A stretch of DNA of 64,000 bases from CAZTUH01 sp964620485. Its GTDB lineage: Bacteria > Pseudomonadota > Gammaproteobacteria > Burkholderiales > Burkholderiaceae_B. Within the stretch, counting starts at the first letter, position 1. Every line of letters begins with the position of its first letter. A model generated the notes under the pieces. That model was not told where the DNA came from, made no database searches, and worked only from the letters and a program-made list of their open reading frames with translations. The stretch spans positions 228,988 to 292,987 of the forward strand of contig CAZUGU010000008.1 of the NCBI GenBank assembly GCA_964620485.1. Direction: 5' to 3'. Position numbers and translations under genes: made by a program. Positions 54,998 to 64,000 of this stretch are shown here, in pieces.

Positions 54998-55023
54998 AGA
55001 ATTTTATGGCGTAATAATTACGA

Positions 55024-55545
55024 TTAGCGATAAATAGAATCTGCTTCTAGACGATTAGCAATTTCTTTTTCATAATTATCACCAATAGCTAGTAACATAT
55101 CTTTAGTAAAGTATAAATCACCTCTAACTTCTCCATGATATTCATAAATATGAGTCTCGACAATTGCATCGACTGGACAACTTTCCTCACAAAGTCCACA
55201 AAAAATACACTTTGTTAAATCGATATCATAGCGTGTCGTACGGCGAGAACCATCATCTCGTTCTGCAGATTCAATACTAATTGCTAAAGCAGGACAAACT
55301 GCTTCGCAAAGTTTACAAGCAATACAACGCTCCTCACCATTTGGATAGCGACGTAAAGCGTGAAGGCCACGAAACCTTACAGAAGTGGGTGTTTTTTCTT
55401 CTGGATAAAATAATGTGATCTTTTTTTTAAAAAAATATTTACCAGTTAGGAACATACCTTTAAATAATTCTATTAACAAGAAGGTTCTGAAAAGTTCTTT
55501 AATTCTCATAATATTGAAAATTATTAGTTTCTTAAAAGATTTCAT
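55024..55545 (-). CDS. nuoI: NADH-quinone oxidoreductase subunit I
   Basis: Ferredoxin-like subunit with two [4Fe-4S] clusters: CIACKLCEAVCP and CIFCGLCEESCP. I chose the ATG at 55545 (173 residues), which overlaps the nuoH stop by one base (TAATG) and has GGAG nine bases upstream. A later ATG at 55509 gives 161 residues, nearer the family length and N-terminus (MRIKELFRTFLLIELFKG), and is a fair alternative. A still earlier start at 55596 is unlikely. Confidence 0.93.
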   Translation of the reverse strand: MKSFKKLIIFNIMRIKELFRTFLLIELFKGMFLTGKYFFKKKITLFYPEEKTPTSVRFRGLHALRRYPNGEERCIACKLCEAVCPALAISIESAERDDGSRRTTRYDIDLTKCIFCGLCEESCPVDAIVETHIYEYHGEVRGDLYFTKDMLLAIGDNYEKEIANRLEADSIYR

Positions 55546-56564
55546 TACCAAATACTCCAATTTGTTTGCATCCAAATAATTATGATAATTAACCATATAC
55601 CGCTAATTGGGATAAATATCTTCCAGCCTAATCGCATAATTTGATCATAACGATATCTTGGAAATGATGCACGAAACCATATAAATAAAGAAACAATAAA
55701 AAATGTTTTGATTCCCAACCATATCCAATCAGGTAAAAATCTAAGTAATGTTAACTCCAAAGGAGGAGACCAACCTCCCAAGAACATAATTGATGCCATA
55801 GAAGAAAGCAAAAGCATATTAGCATATTCACTGAGAAAGAATAGACCAAAAGCTATTCCAGAATATTCAACCATATGACCAGCAACAATTTCTGATTCTC
55901 CTTCTACTACATCAAATGGATGTCTATTTGTTTCTGCGACAGCGGAAATAATATAGATTATAAATAATGGAAGTAATGGTAACCAATTCCAAGACATGAA
56001 ATTTATACCAAAGCTTGCGAATAAACCTCTAGTTTGGCCAAGAACAACATCAGATATATTAAGACTTTTAGAAACTAATAAAACTGTTACTATCACAAAA
56101 CTCATTGTTAGTTCATAAGAAAGCATTTGTGCTGAAGCGCGTAATGCAGCTAAAAGTGCATATTTGGAATTTGATGCCCATCCTGCAATAATTATGCCAT
56201 ATATACCAAAAGATGTTACAGTTATGACATACAAAATTCCGATATTAATATCTGCTAATACAATATCTGGACCAAATGGTATTACTGACCAAGCTGATAA
56301 AGCAGCTATTAATGTTAGTATTGGAGCTGTTATAAACATGAATTTGTTTGCTTGACTTGGTATAATTATTTCTTTTGTAAGTAATTTGAATACATCAGCA
56401 AATGGCTGTAATAGACCTTTAAAACCAACTCTTGTTGGCCCTAATCGTATATGCATCGCACCAATCATTTTGCGTTCCCAATATAGCAAATATGCAACAC
56501 ATAGTATCACTAATAATACGATACCAGTAATTTTGATTAAAATCCAAATTGGAGATAATGGCAT
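55545..56564 (-). CDS. nuoH: NADH-quinone oxidoreductase subunit H
   Basis: 339 residues, eight-helix membrane subunit forming part of the quinone chamber. It shows WERKMIGAMHIRLGPTRVGFKGLLQPFADVFKLLTKE-type start (pieces ERKMIGAMHIRLGP and GLLQPFADVFKLLTKE), the conserved loop AETNRHPFDVVEGESEIVAG-type (AETNRHPFDVVEGESE), and FPRYRYDQIMRLGWK. All conserved. It overlaps nuoI. Confidence 0.97.
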   Translation of the reverse strand: MPLSPIWILIKITGIVLLVILCVAYLLYWERKMIGAMHIRLGPTRVGFKGLLQPFADVFKLLTKEIIIPSQANKFMFITAPILTLIAALSAWSVIPFGPDIVLADINIGILYVITVTSFGIYGIIIAGWASNSKYALLAALRASAQMLSYELTMSFVIVTVLLVSKSLNISDVVLGQTRGLFASFGINFMSWNWLPLLPLFIIYIISAVAETNRHPFDVVEGESEIVAGHMVEYSGIAFGLFFLSEYANMLLLSSMASIMFLGGWSPPLELTLLRFLPDWIWLGIKTFFIVSLFIWFRASFPRYRYDQIMRLGWKIFIPISGIWLIIIIIWMQTNWSIW

Positions 56565-56618
56565 AGAATACTAATAAATAAAAACACTTCGTAATTTACA
56601 AAATAAATCTTGGTTTTA

Positions 56619-58952
56619 TCAAATTTTTTCAATATCAAGTGTACCAAATGAACTACCTAAATTAATTGTTTCATCATAAGTTGCTGAAATATAAAGACCA
56701 TGATCCGCTATTCTATCATCTTGTAAAACTTTTAATTCTACATAAGATAAATTATTTAATACTCGTACTTTAGTTCCTATTTTTAAATTCAGTAGTGTCA
56801 TTGTTTTATTATTCATACGTAAGTATGGAATTTTTGAAATTTTTGTTTCTTGTAAAGGTTTTGAACGACGAACAATACTATCTGAACGATAGATTGGTAT
56901 ATCTGTAATTCTTTCTAATCCTTTATTTTCTATTCCTAAACCAATACTTGATCTAATATTATTAGATAAATGTTTACCAATATTATTTTTTAATATGGAA
57001 TCTCTTATAGATTCTGACGTTTCGGCATTAAAATTTTTTAATTTTAAATGATTAGCTAAAACATGTAATGCTTTCCAAGCTGGTCGTGTATTGCCAAATG
57101 GAGCAACTACTCCATAAAAACTTTGTGGAATACCTTCTGCATTTATAAATGTCCCGGAAGTTTCAGTAAATGGTGAAATGGGCAAAATAATATTTGCCCA
57201 TTTTTCTGCAGTAGAACGATATGGAGTTAATGCAATAGAAAAATCTGCAGAACGTAACGCTGATAAAGCTTGCAATCCATCATCTACATCAAAATAAGGT
57301 TCAGCATGTAATACGATATATGCTTTTAGTGGCTCAGAAAACATTGATTTAACTGTTTTTCCACCTTGTTTCGGAATAGCATTTGATAAATATGCTCCAA
57401 TAGTATTTGCTCCAAAAGTTAAAAACCCAAGTCTAGCATTTAATAAATTAGAAATCGCTGCAGCATTAGCTGCAATAATAGATGCTTGTGGAGAAAATGT
57501 AACTTGATTTCCAAGTAATATACCTATATTTTTCCCGTCCGATAAATTTTCTGCAATTTTCTGACTCTGTTTATTAGCTGAAATTTCTGAAAATTCATCA
57601 GGAACTTTTTCTCGTTTTATCCTTGCTAATGCTACAAAAACTTCAGCTAATACACGCGGTAAAATTGATGGAACTACAACTAATTGTTCAGATACAGGCA
57701 TTCTTGGATTATCTTTAATACTATTAATAAGAAAAATTTTTGCCCCATTTTTAGTAGCTTGACGCAAGCGGTGTGCCATTAATGGATGATCATTACAAAG
57801 AAATGAACCAATTATTAAAACTCGATCTAGATTGCTTAATTCTGTAATTGGCATACCTAACCATGGAATCCCAACTAAGGCTGAATCAAAAGATAAATCA
57901 GTCTGACGTAAGCGACAATCAATATTTTCTGAACCTAATCCTCGCACTAGTCTAGCTAGTATTGTATATTCTTCAATAGTTGCATATTCTGAAGCTATAG
58001 CACCAATTTGGTTAGATCCAAAACTATCTCGAATTTGCAAGATTTTTTTAGATGCTGTTTCTATAGCTTTTTCCCAAGATATTTCTTGCCATTTTCCATA
58101 TTTATTCTTAATGAGAGGTGAAGATATACGATCATCACTATTTAATCCGATATAAGAGAATCGATCACGATCACTAATCCAGCATTCATTTATTGTTTCA
58201 TTTTCCAATGGAACAACACGCATAACAAAATTATTTTTAACTTGTATATTTAAATTAGTTCCAAGACTATCATGAGGACTGATTGAACGCCTACGAGATA
58301 GTTCCCATGTTCTAGCGCTATATCGAAATGGTTTTGATGTTAGTGCGCCAACTGGGCAAATATCAATCATATTCCCGGATAATTCTGATTCAACAGATCT
58401 ATCAAAAAATGATGAAATTTCTGACTTTTCACCACGGCCAAGCATGCCAATTTCCATCACACCCGCAATTTCCTGACCAAAACGAACACATCGCGTACAA
58501 TGAATACAACGACTCATCTCTTGAGCAGATATTAATGAACCTAACTTTTTGTGAAAAACCACACGTTTTTCTTCAGAATAACGTGAACTAGATATACCAT
58601 AACCAACAGCAAGATCCTGTAATTGACATTCACCACCTTGATCGCAAATTGGACAATCAAGTGGATGATTGATTAATAGAAACTCCATTACAGAATGCTG
58701 AGCTGATCGGACGAGTTCCGATTTTGTATTGATCACCATACCATTTGTTGCAATAGTCGCACAAGCTGGTAAAACCTTGGGATTTTTATTAACTTCTACC
58801 AAGCACATACGACAATTAGCTGCAATGGATAATTTCTTATGATAACAAAAGTGTGGAATATAACAACCAGCTTTTTTTGTTGCATCAATAATCATACTAC
58901 CTATTGGCACTTCTATTTTATTGCCATCTATAACAACTTCAATCATTTCCAT
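56619..58952 (-). CDS. nuoG: NADH-quinone oxidoreductase subunit G
   Basis: 777 residues. The N-terminal region carries the [2Fe-2S] ligands (CYIPHFCYHK and CRMCLVEV), the His-Cys [4Fe-4S] site (HPLDCPICDQGGECQLQD) and a further cluster (CIHCTRCVRF); the rest is the degenerate molybdopterin-oxidoreductase domain. It channels electrons from NuoF/E toward NuoI/B. The motif Cys ligands are present. It follows nuoF after nine bases. Confidence 0.96.
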   Translation of the reverse strand: MEMIEVVIDGNKIEVPIGSMIIDATKKAGCYIPHFCYHKKLSIAANCRMCLVEVNKNPKVLPACATIATNGMVINTKSELVRSAQHSVMEFLLINHPLDCPICDQGGECQLQDLAVGYGISSSRYSEEKRVVFHKKLGSLISAQEMSRCIHCTRCVRFGQEIAGVMEIGMLGRGEKSEISSFFDRSVESELSGNMIDICPVGALTSKPFRYSARTWELSRRRSISPHDSLGTNLNIQVKNNFVMRVVPLENETINECWISDRDRFSYIGLNSDDRISSPLIKNKYGKWQEISWEKAIETASKKILQIRDSFGSNQIGAIASEYATIEEYTILARLVRGLGSENIDCRLRQTDLSFDSALVGIPWLGMPITELSNLDRVLIIGSFLCNDHPLMAHRLRQATKNGAKIFLINSIKDNPRMPVSEQLVVVPSILPRVLAEVFVALARIKREKVPDEFSEISANKQSQKIAENLSDGKNIGILLGNQVTFSPQASIIAANAAAISNLLNARLGFLTFGANTIGAYLSNAIPKQGGKTVKSMFSEPLKAYIVLHAEPYFDVDDGLQALSALRSADFSIALTPYRSTAEKWANIILPISPFTETSGTFINAEGIPQSFYGVVAPFGNTRPAWKALHVLANHLKLKNFNAETSESIRDSILKNNIGKHLSNNIRSSIGLGIENKGLERITDIPIYRSDSIVRRSKPLQETKISKIPYLRMNNKTMTLLNLKIGTKVRVLNNLSYVELKVLQDDRIADHGLYISATYDETINLGSSFGTLDIEKI

Positions 58953-58961
58953 CCTTAAATT

Positions 58962-60329
58962 CTATAAGTAATTTGGAACAATACATGATTTATATTTTAT
59001 ATGATGCAGAAATTCATTTCTATAATAGTTTAGAAATCCTTGAACTGGTATAGAAGCAGCGTCGCCAAATGCACAAATTGTTCTACCCATCATATTATTT
59101 GATATCGAATCTAGTAAATCTAAATCTTCCAATTGTCCTTGACCATTCTCAATTCGGTGAAGAATACGATATATCCATCCTGTTCCTTCACGACATGGTG
59201 TACATTGTCCACAACTTTCTTCATAATAAAAATAGGATAGTCTTAATAGCGATTTAACCATACAACGTGTTTCATCCATAACAATTATGGCGCCAGTACC
59301 TAACATTGAACCTGCTTGAGCTACGGAATCATAATCCATAGCTATATTCATAATAATATTAGCAGGTAAAACCGATGTGCTGGACCCACCTGGAATAACA
59401 GCTTTCAATTTTTTACCACTATTTACACCACCAGCTAATAATAACAATGTTGAAAACGGTGTACCTAGTGGTACTTCATAGTTGCCAGGATATTTAACAT
59501 CTCCACTAATGGAAAATATTTTCGTACCACTATTATTTGGTTTTCCAATTTTTGAATACGAAATACCACCATTGAGAATAATCCATGGTATTGCTGCAAA
59601 TGTTTCAGTATTATTAATTATGGTTGGTTTACCATATAATCCGAAACTAACAGGAAACGGTGGTCTAAAACGTGGTAGACCCTTTTTACCTTCAATAGAT
59701 TCTAATAGTGCTGTTTCTTCTCCACAGATATATGCACCATAACCATGAAAAGCGTGCAGTTGGAAACTGAAACTGGAATTCATAATCCCATTTCCTAAGA
59801 ATCCTGCATTCCTTGCTTCCTCTATCGCTTGTTCAAAGCGCTGATAAACCTCAAAAATCTCTCCATGGATATAATTATATCCTATACTAACACCCAATGC
59901 ATATGCTGCAATGATCATGCCTTCAATAATCATATGAGGATTGAAACGTAATATATCACGATCTTTAAAAGTACCAGGTTCTCCCTCATCTGAATTACAG
60001 ATTAAATATTTCTGACCTTGATAATCTTGTGGCATGAAGCTCCATTTCAAACCTGTAGGAAAACCGGAGCCACCACGTCCACGTAGACCTGATATTTTGA
60101 TTTCATTAATTATTTCTTCTGGTTTTATAGTATTTGAAAGAATCTTACGTAAAGCTTCATAACCTCCACGTTTTACATAATCAACTATTTTCCAATTTAA
60201 ACCATTAATTCCAGATAGAATCTTTGGAGAAATATGACGTCCATGTAAACACAGAGAATACTCTGAATCATGATAAAAATCTGATTCAGATTTATAAGAA
60301 AATTGCTTATAAAAGTCTGATTTATACAC
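58962..60329 (-). CDS. nuoF: NADH-quinone oxidoreductase subunit F
   Basis: 455 residues, binds FMN and NADH. It shows GLRGRGGSGFPTGLKWSF, CNSDEGEPGTFKDRDI, GAYICGEETALLESIEG-type FMN region (AYICGEETALLESIEG) and the cluster ligands ESCGQCTPCREGTGW plus a later Cys in GRTICAFGD. The start is GTG with AGGAGAG five bases upstream. It lies ten bases after nuoE. Confidence 0.97.
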   Translation of the reverse strand: MYKSDFYKQFSYKSESDFYHDSEYSLCLHGRHISPKILSGINGLNWKIVDYVKRGGYEALRKILSNTIKPEEIINEIKISGLRGRGGSGFPTGLKWSFMPQDYQGQKYLICNSDEGEPGTFKDRDILRFNPHMIIEGMIIAAYALGVSIGYNYIHGEIFEVYQRFEQAIEEARNAGFLGNGIMNSSFSFQLHAFHGYGAYICGEETALLESIEGKKGLPRFRPPFPVSFGLYGKPTIINNTETFAAIPWIILNGGISYSKIGKPNNSGTKIFSISGDVKYPGNYEVPLGTPFSTLLLLAGGVNSGKKLKAVIPGGSSTSVLPANIIMNIAMDYDSVAQAGSMLGTGAIIVMDETRCMVKSLLRLSYFYYEESCGQCTPCREGTGWIYRILHRIENGQGQLEDLDLLDSISNNMMGRTICAFGDAASIPVQGFLNYYRNEFLHHIKYKSCIVPNYL

Positions 60330-60339
60330 TCAGACTCTC

Positions 60340-60828
60340 CTATTCTTTAATATCTCGAAAATTTTCAATGAACTTATCAAGCTTATCAGTAGTCATACGA
60401 ACATACATATGTTTATTATCTACGATTAAAACTGGAGAATCACCACAAGCTCCCATACATTCACTTTCAATTAATGTAAATTCACCATCCTTTGTTGATC
60501 CATAACAGTTCAGATCAAGTTTTTTCTTTAGATAGTCTGCTGTTTTTTCACTATCACGTAATGCACATGGTAAATTTGTGCAGATAGAAATTTTATGTTT
60601 TCCAATAGGTTGATTGTTAAACATACTGTGAAAAGTCGCAAGTTCTTGAACTGCAATTGGCGAAATTCCAATATAATTCGCAATTTCTTCAAGAATTTCT
60701 ATTGATAACCAATTTTGCTCTTCTTGTGCAATTGCAAGAGAAGCCATAGTGGCAGATTGCCGTTTATCTGATGGAAATTTTGAAAGTTCTTTATCAATTT
60801 TTTCATAAGCTTCTTTAGAAAGTAGCAT
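60340..60828 (-). CDS. nuoE: NADH-quinone oxidoreductase subunit E
   Basis: 162 residues, thioredoxin-like [2Fe-2S] subunit. Ligands are in CTNLPC and ESECMGACGDSP. It shows the helical N-terminus and EVQELATFHSMF-like IAVQELATFHSMFN. It is the partner of NuoF in the NADH-dehydrogenase module. Confidence 0.96.
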   Translation of the reverse strand: MLLSKEAYEKIDKELSKFPSDKRQSATMASLAIAQEEQNWLSIEILEEIANYIGISPIAVQELATFHSMFNNQPIGKHKISICTNLPCALRDSEKTADYLKKKLDLNCYGSTKDGEFTLIESECMGACGDSPVLIVDNKHMYVRMTTDKLDKFIENFRDIKE

Positions 60829-60892
60829 AATCTAACCTGTCTGTATAAAATACATATAGTAAATAATTTTAATTAGAAATTTTACTGAAATA

Positions 60893-62149
60893 TCAACGGT
60901 CAATTTCACCAAATACAATATCTTGCGTTCCAATAATAGTTACAACGTCTGAAATCATATGACCGCGAGTCATTTCATTTAATGATTGAAGATGATTAAA
61001 ACCAGGTGCTCGGATTTTAATCCGGTACGGTTTATTGGCACCATCAGATACCAAGTATATGCCAAATTCTCCCTTAGGATGTTCAATCGATGAATATGCT
61101 TCGCCTGGTGGAATATGAAAACCTTCACTAAAAAGTTTAAAATGATGAATCAATTCCTCCATATTTGATTTCATATTTACACGACTTGGCTGAGCTATTT
61201 TATTGTTATCGATTATTACTGGACCATGATTATTTTTTAACCATTTAATACATTGTTGAATAATACGATTACTTTCTCTCATTTCAGCAATACGTACAAG
61301 ATAACGATCATAACAATCACCATTACGCCCAATCGGAATATCAAAATTAAGAAGTGAATAAACTTCATAAGGCTGATTCTTTCGTAAATCCCAAGGTATT
61401 CCAGATCCTCTCAACATTGGTCCGGTAAATCCTAATGCCTTGGCACGATCAGGATCAACAATTCCAATTCCAACTAACCGTTGTTTCCAAATGCGATTAT
61501 CTGTCAATAGAGTTTCATATTCATCAACACAATTTGGAAAGCGTTCTGTAAATTGTTCAATAAAATCAAGCAGTGATCCAGATCTGGATTCATTCATACG
61601 ATCTATTTCTTTTTTGCTACGATGTTTACTAGTTTTTTTATATTTTGGCATAAAGTCAGGCAGATCTCGATATACACCTCCTGGTCTATAATAAGCAGCG
61701 TGCATTCGTGCACCAGAAACTGCTTCATAACAATCCATTAAATCTTCACGTTCTCGAAATGCATAAAGTAACACTGCCATTGCACCAATATCTAAAGCAT
61801 GAGATCCTAAAGATATTAGATGATTTAATATTCGTGTAATTTCATCAAACATGACACGAATATATTGAGCTCGTATTGGCACTTTAATTCCTAATAATTT
61901 TTCAATGACCATTACATATGCGTGTTCATTACACATCATAGATACATAATCGAGACGATCCATATAAGGTAATGCTTGAAGATAAGTTTTATGCTCAGCT
62001 AATTTTTCGGTCGCACGATGTAAAAGTCCTATATGAGGATCAGCATTCTGGACAATTTCTCCATTTAATTCAAGAACAAGACGAAGAACGCCATGCGCTG
62101 CAGGATGTTGAGGACCAAAATTAATTGTATAATTTTTAATATCTACCAT
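60893..62149 (-). CDS. nuoD: NADH-quinone oxidoreductase subunit D
   Basis: 418 residues, the 49-kDa-type subunit at the quinone site. It starts near NFGPQHPAAHGVLRLVLEL, with HIGLLHRATEKLAEHKTY, MMCNEHAYV and a C-terminal VTIIGTQDIVFGEIDR. Residues lining the quinone pocket (His in GPQHPAAHG) are present. It is encoded four bases after nuoC. Confidence 0.97.
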   Translation of the reverse strand: MVDIKNYTINFGPQHPAAHGVLRLVLELNGEIVQNADPHIGLLHRATEKLAEHKTYLQALPYMDRLDYVSMMCNEHAYVMVIEKLLGIKVPIRAQYIRVMFDEITRILNHLISLGSHALDIGAMAVLLYAFREREDLMDCYEAVSGARMHAAYYRPGGVYRDLPDFMPKYKKTSKHRSKKEIDRMNESRSGSLLDFIEQFTERFPNCVDEYETLLTDNRIWKQRLVGIGIVDPDRAKALGFTGPMLRGSGIPWDLRKNQPYEVYSLLNFDIPIGRNGDCYDRYLVRIAEMRESNRIIQQCIKWLKNNHGPVIIDNNKIAQPSRVNMKSNMEELIHHFKLFSEGFHIPPGEAYSSIEHPKGEFGIYLVSDGANKPYRIKIRAPGFNHLQSLNEMTRGHMISDVVTIIGTQDIVFGEIDR

Positions 62150-62152
62150 AAT

Positions 62153-62773
62153 TTATTTACCATAATAATCTTCTCGGACAACTCGAGGTGTTATTTCTCT
62201 AGGTTCAATTGTAATTGGCTGATAGACAATCCTTTTTTGTTCAGGATCATACTTAATTTCAATATGACCTGATAATGGAAAATCTTTTCGAAACGGATGT
62301 CCAATGAATCCATAATCTGTCAAAATACGACGCAAGTCTGGATGACCTTCAAAAATAATACCAAATAAGTCAAATGCTTCTCTTTCGAACCAATCAACAT
62401 TTGGCCAACAACTTATTAATGATTCAATCAGTGGAAATTTAATATCAGGAATCCAGGTACGAGCACGAATACGCCAATTACATTGTAATGATAAAAGATG
62501 TATTACGACAGCAAATCTTGCTTTATATTTTTTCATGAAAAAATTATCTGTATTAGGATAATAGCCATTGCTTCCCCATGTTAAATAATCAATTCCACAT
62601 AGGTCAATACAGGATTCGAAATTTAGACTTTTGTTGATTCGTAGAATGTTACAAGTACTTAACCATTCTTGAGACGGAATTTCTAGAGTTAATTCTCCAA
62701 AAGCCTCATTCAAGATAATTTCTTTTCCAATATTTTCTAATAAATTCGACTTAAGTATTTCAAAATTAGCCAT
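62153..62773 (-). CDS. nuoC: NADH-quinone oxidoreductase subunit C
   Basis: 206 residues, the 30-kDa-type subunit. It shows CIDLCGIDYL, FAVVIHLLSL, NVDWFEREAFDLFGIIFEGHPDLRRILTDYGFIGHPFRKDFPLSG-type hallmark (REAFDLFGIIFEGHPDLRRI, DYGFIGHPFRKDFPLSG). It is separate from nuoD, the normal betaproteobacterial state. A spacer of 94 bases follows nuoB. Confidence 0.97.
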   Translation of the reverse strand: MANFEILKSNLLENIGKEIILNEAFGELTLEIPSQEWLSTCNILRINKSLNFESCIDLCGIDYLTWGSNGYYPNTDNFFMKKYKARFAVVIHLLSLQCNWRIRARTWIPDIKFPLIESLISCWPNVDWFEREAFDLFGIIFEGHPDLRRILTDYGFIGHPFRKDFPLSGHIEIKYDPEQKRIVYQPITIEPREITPRVVREDYYGK

Positions 62774-62867
62774 ACCATAATTTAATAATTAAGAACAAAA
62801 TATTAATGATAAAATTAAGATTTAATTAAAACTAAAACTAAATCAGACTGTGCAACATTTATTAATA

Positions 62868-63347
62868 TTAACGAGCAATCGTATTAGTTAAGCGGATTTT
62901 ATTTTGCATTTGCAACAATCCATAAACTAATGCTTCTGCTGTAGGCGGACAACCAGGAACATATACATCAACAGGAACTATTCTGTCACAACCTCTTACA
63001 ACGGAATATGAATAATGGTAATACCCTCCACCGTTTGCACAAGAACCCATGGAAAGAACCCAACGAGGTTCTGGCATTTGATCATAGACTTTTCGTAAAG
63101 CAGGAGCCATTTTATTACAAAGTGTTCCAGCTACAATCATTAAATCTGCCTGGCGTGGACTGGCGCGAAACATAATACCAAACTGATCAAGATCATATCT
63201 AGATGCACCTGCGTGAATCATCTCGACAGCACAACAAGCCAAACCAAAAGTCATTGGCCACATTGAACCAGTTTTTGCCCAATTAATAAATTTATCTATG
63301 CTCGTAGTCATAAATCCATGATTAAGGATATTGTTATTTTCAGACAT
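62868..63347 (-). CDS. nuoB: NADH-quinone oxidoreductase subunit B
   Basis: 159 residues. It holds the terminal N2 [4Fe-4S] cluster: tandem Cys in GLACCAVEMIHA, then GSCANGGGYYHYS and VPGCPPTAEAL. It hands electrons to ubiquinone. It is complete and follows nuoA by 83 bases. Confidence 0.97.
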   Translation of the reverse strand: MSENNNILNHGFMTTSIDKFINWAKTGSMWPMTFGLACCAVEMIHAGASRYDLDQFGIMFRASPRQADLMIVAGTLCNKMAPALRKVYDQMPEPRWVLSMGSCANGGGYYHYSYSVVRGCDRIVPVDVYVPGCPPTAEALVYGLLQMQNKIRLTNTIAR

Positions 63348-63430
63348 ATTTTTATCGCCTAATTAATTTTTTATTTATAATTTTCTATTCAAGTTTGAAT
63401 AAATCCGAATTTTTCTTTAAAGGTTTTTAT

Positions 63431-63811
63431 TTACATCCAATCTAATGCACCTTTTTTCCATTCATAAACAAATCCAACGGTTAATATACTTAAAAAAATC
63501 ATAATTGCCCAAAAACCAATAGGAGCTACGGTTTCTTGAATAATTACCCATGGAAATAAAAATGCAACTTCAATATCAAATAAAATGAAAAGAAGCGCTA
63601 CCAAATAATAACGTATATCAAATTGCATACGTGCATCACTAAAAGCTTCAAAACCACATTCATAGGGAGATAATTTTTCAGAATACGTTTCTTTTGGACT
63701 AAAAAAAAATCCAATTATTAATAAAATAATTCCAATTAATCCAGAAAACATAACAAAAAATAGAATCGGTAAGTATTGTTCTAAATTCATATTAAATATA
63801 GTTCCTTGCAA
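63431..63811 (-). CDS. nuoA: NADH-quinone oxidoreductase subunit A
   Basis: 126 residues, three transmembrane helices. It has KLSPYECGFEAFSDARMQFDIRYYLVALLFILFDIEVAFLFPW-type core (pieces SPYECGFEAF, FDIRYYLVALLFILFDIE). The SPYECG loop with its Cys is diagnostic. First gene of the fourteen-gene nuo operon. A candidate -10 box lies about 65 bases upstream. Confidence 0.96.
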   Translation of the reverse strand: MQGTIFNMNLEQYLPILFFVMFSGLIGIILLIIGFFFSPKETYSEKLSPYECGFEAFSDARMQFDIRYYLVALLFILFDIEVAFLFPWVIIQETVAPIGFWAIMIFLSILTVGFVYEWKKGALDWM

Positions 63812-63876
63812 AGTCTTTTCCTTTATGAAAAGAAATGATGTTTATTACCTAAATTTTTGAATCTGCTTAAAACAGT

Positions 63877-63882
63877 ATTATA
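63877..63882 (-). promoter_or_regulatory. candidate -10 box of the nuo operon
   Basis: On the minus strand TATAAT lies 66 bases before the nuoA ATG. No good -35 box is seen at the right distance (TTAGAA at best). A perfect palindrome lies immediately upstream. Confidence 0.35.
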
Positions 63883-63897
63883 AGATAATTATTTAGA

Positions 63898-63965
63898 ATT
63901 CTAACTTATTCACCCATAAAAAAACCACCCTAGGGTGGTTTTTTTATGGGTGAATAAGTTAGAAT
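63898..63965. terminator. 68-base perfect palindrome, two-way terminator
   Basis: Bases 63898-63931 and 63932-63965 are exact reverse complements, 34 bp per arm, no spacer. The core AACCACCC/GGGTGGTT is flanked by seven A and seven T, a classic two-way intrinsic terminator; the outer 15 bp (CTAACTTATTCACCCAT) extend the stem far beyond what termination needs. It lies after the porin gene end and before the nuo promoter. Confidence 0.9.
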
Positions 63966-63976
63966 AATAACTACAA

Positions 63977-64000
63977 TTAGAAACGGTGTTGAACACCAAG
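63977..64000 (-). CDS. 3' end of a probable outer-membrane porin (partial)
   Basis: The last seven codons read LGVQHRF followed by TAA. Betaproteobacterial general porins end in very similar motifs (such as VGLRHRF), where the terminal Phe is the signal recognised by the BAM complex. Only eight codons including the stop are in the window, so the call rests on this ending, the orientation and the strong terminator that follows. The rest lies beyond the right edge. Confidence 0.5.
   Translation of the reverse strand, partial: LGVQHRF

Overview
The window is a very AT-rich stretch of a small, eroding betaproteobacterial chromosome. Gene content and order point to the Alcaligenaceae/Burkholderiales: tkt-gap-pgk; yajC-secD-secF; ispE-tRNA-Gln-prs-rplY-pth-ychF; bolA next to a PpiC-type isomerase; zipA-ligA; tsaB next to a family 4 uracil-DNA glycosylase; a complete nuoA-N operon. 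Genes that usually sit inside these blocks are missing and AT-rich spacers of 0.4 to 2 kb stand in several of the places. This fits a host-restricted symbiont, for example a Kinetoplastibacterium-like symbiont of trypanosomatids. That identification is inference. No IS element, phage gene, rRNA or CRISPR array was seen.

Layout. 1-6.1 kb (minus): band-7/NfeD membrane pair and lower glycolysis/pentose phosphate genes pgk, gap, tkt. 6.9-14.3 kb (plus): ubiD, yajC-secD-secF, miaB, ybeY. 15.2-20 kb: tRNA-Ala/Glu/Asp, two DMT-type exporters (one clearly RhtA), tRNA-Lys, mgtE. 20-22.2 kb (minus): rsmA and surA, followed by the largest spacer (about 2 kb), where lptD might be expected. 24.2-27.8 kb (plus): metY and groES-groEL. 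27.9-33.2 kb (minus): ychF, CPBP protease, pth, rplY, prs, tRNA-Gln, ispE. 34.2-35.3 kb (plus): bolA and a second parvulin. 35.3-41.4 kb (minus): ligA, zipA, uracil-DNA glycosylase, tsaB. 42-43 kb (plus): ahpC-ahpD. 43-44.3 kb (minus): ispF, ispD. 44.3-48.7 kb (plus): mfd, serB. 49-63.8 kb (minus): all 14 nuo genes. The extreme right edge carries the last codons of a probable porin.

Together the genes show a cell that respires through complex I, keeps lower glycolysis and transketolase, parts of ubiquinone and isoprenoid synthesis, protein export and outer-membrane folding, and some DNA repair. It makes methionine precursors (metY) and serine (serB) and may export amino acids (rhtA), as expected of a nutritional partner.

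Two observations stand out. First, long perfect inverted repeats are scattered through the window. At secD, ychF, serB and the second parvulin gene, the last codons form one arm of a perfect hairpin, the stop codon lies in or beside the loop, and the downstream DNA is the reverse complement of the gene end. Others lie inside coding regions (mgtE, ligA, prs) or in spacers. Second, rplY has an amber stop exactly after the L25 core domain, yet the lost C-terminal (CTC) domain is still readable in the same frame for 84 codons.
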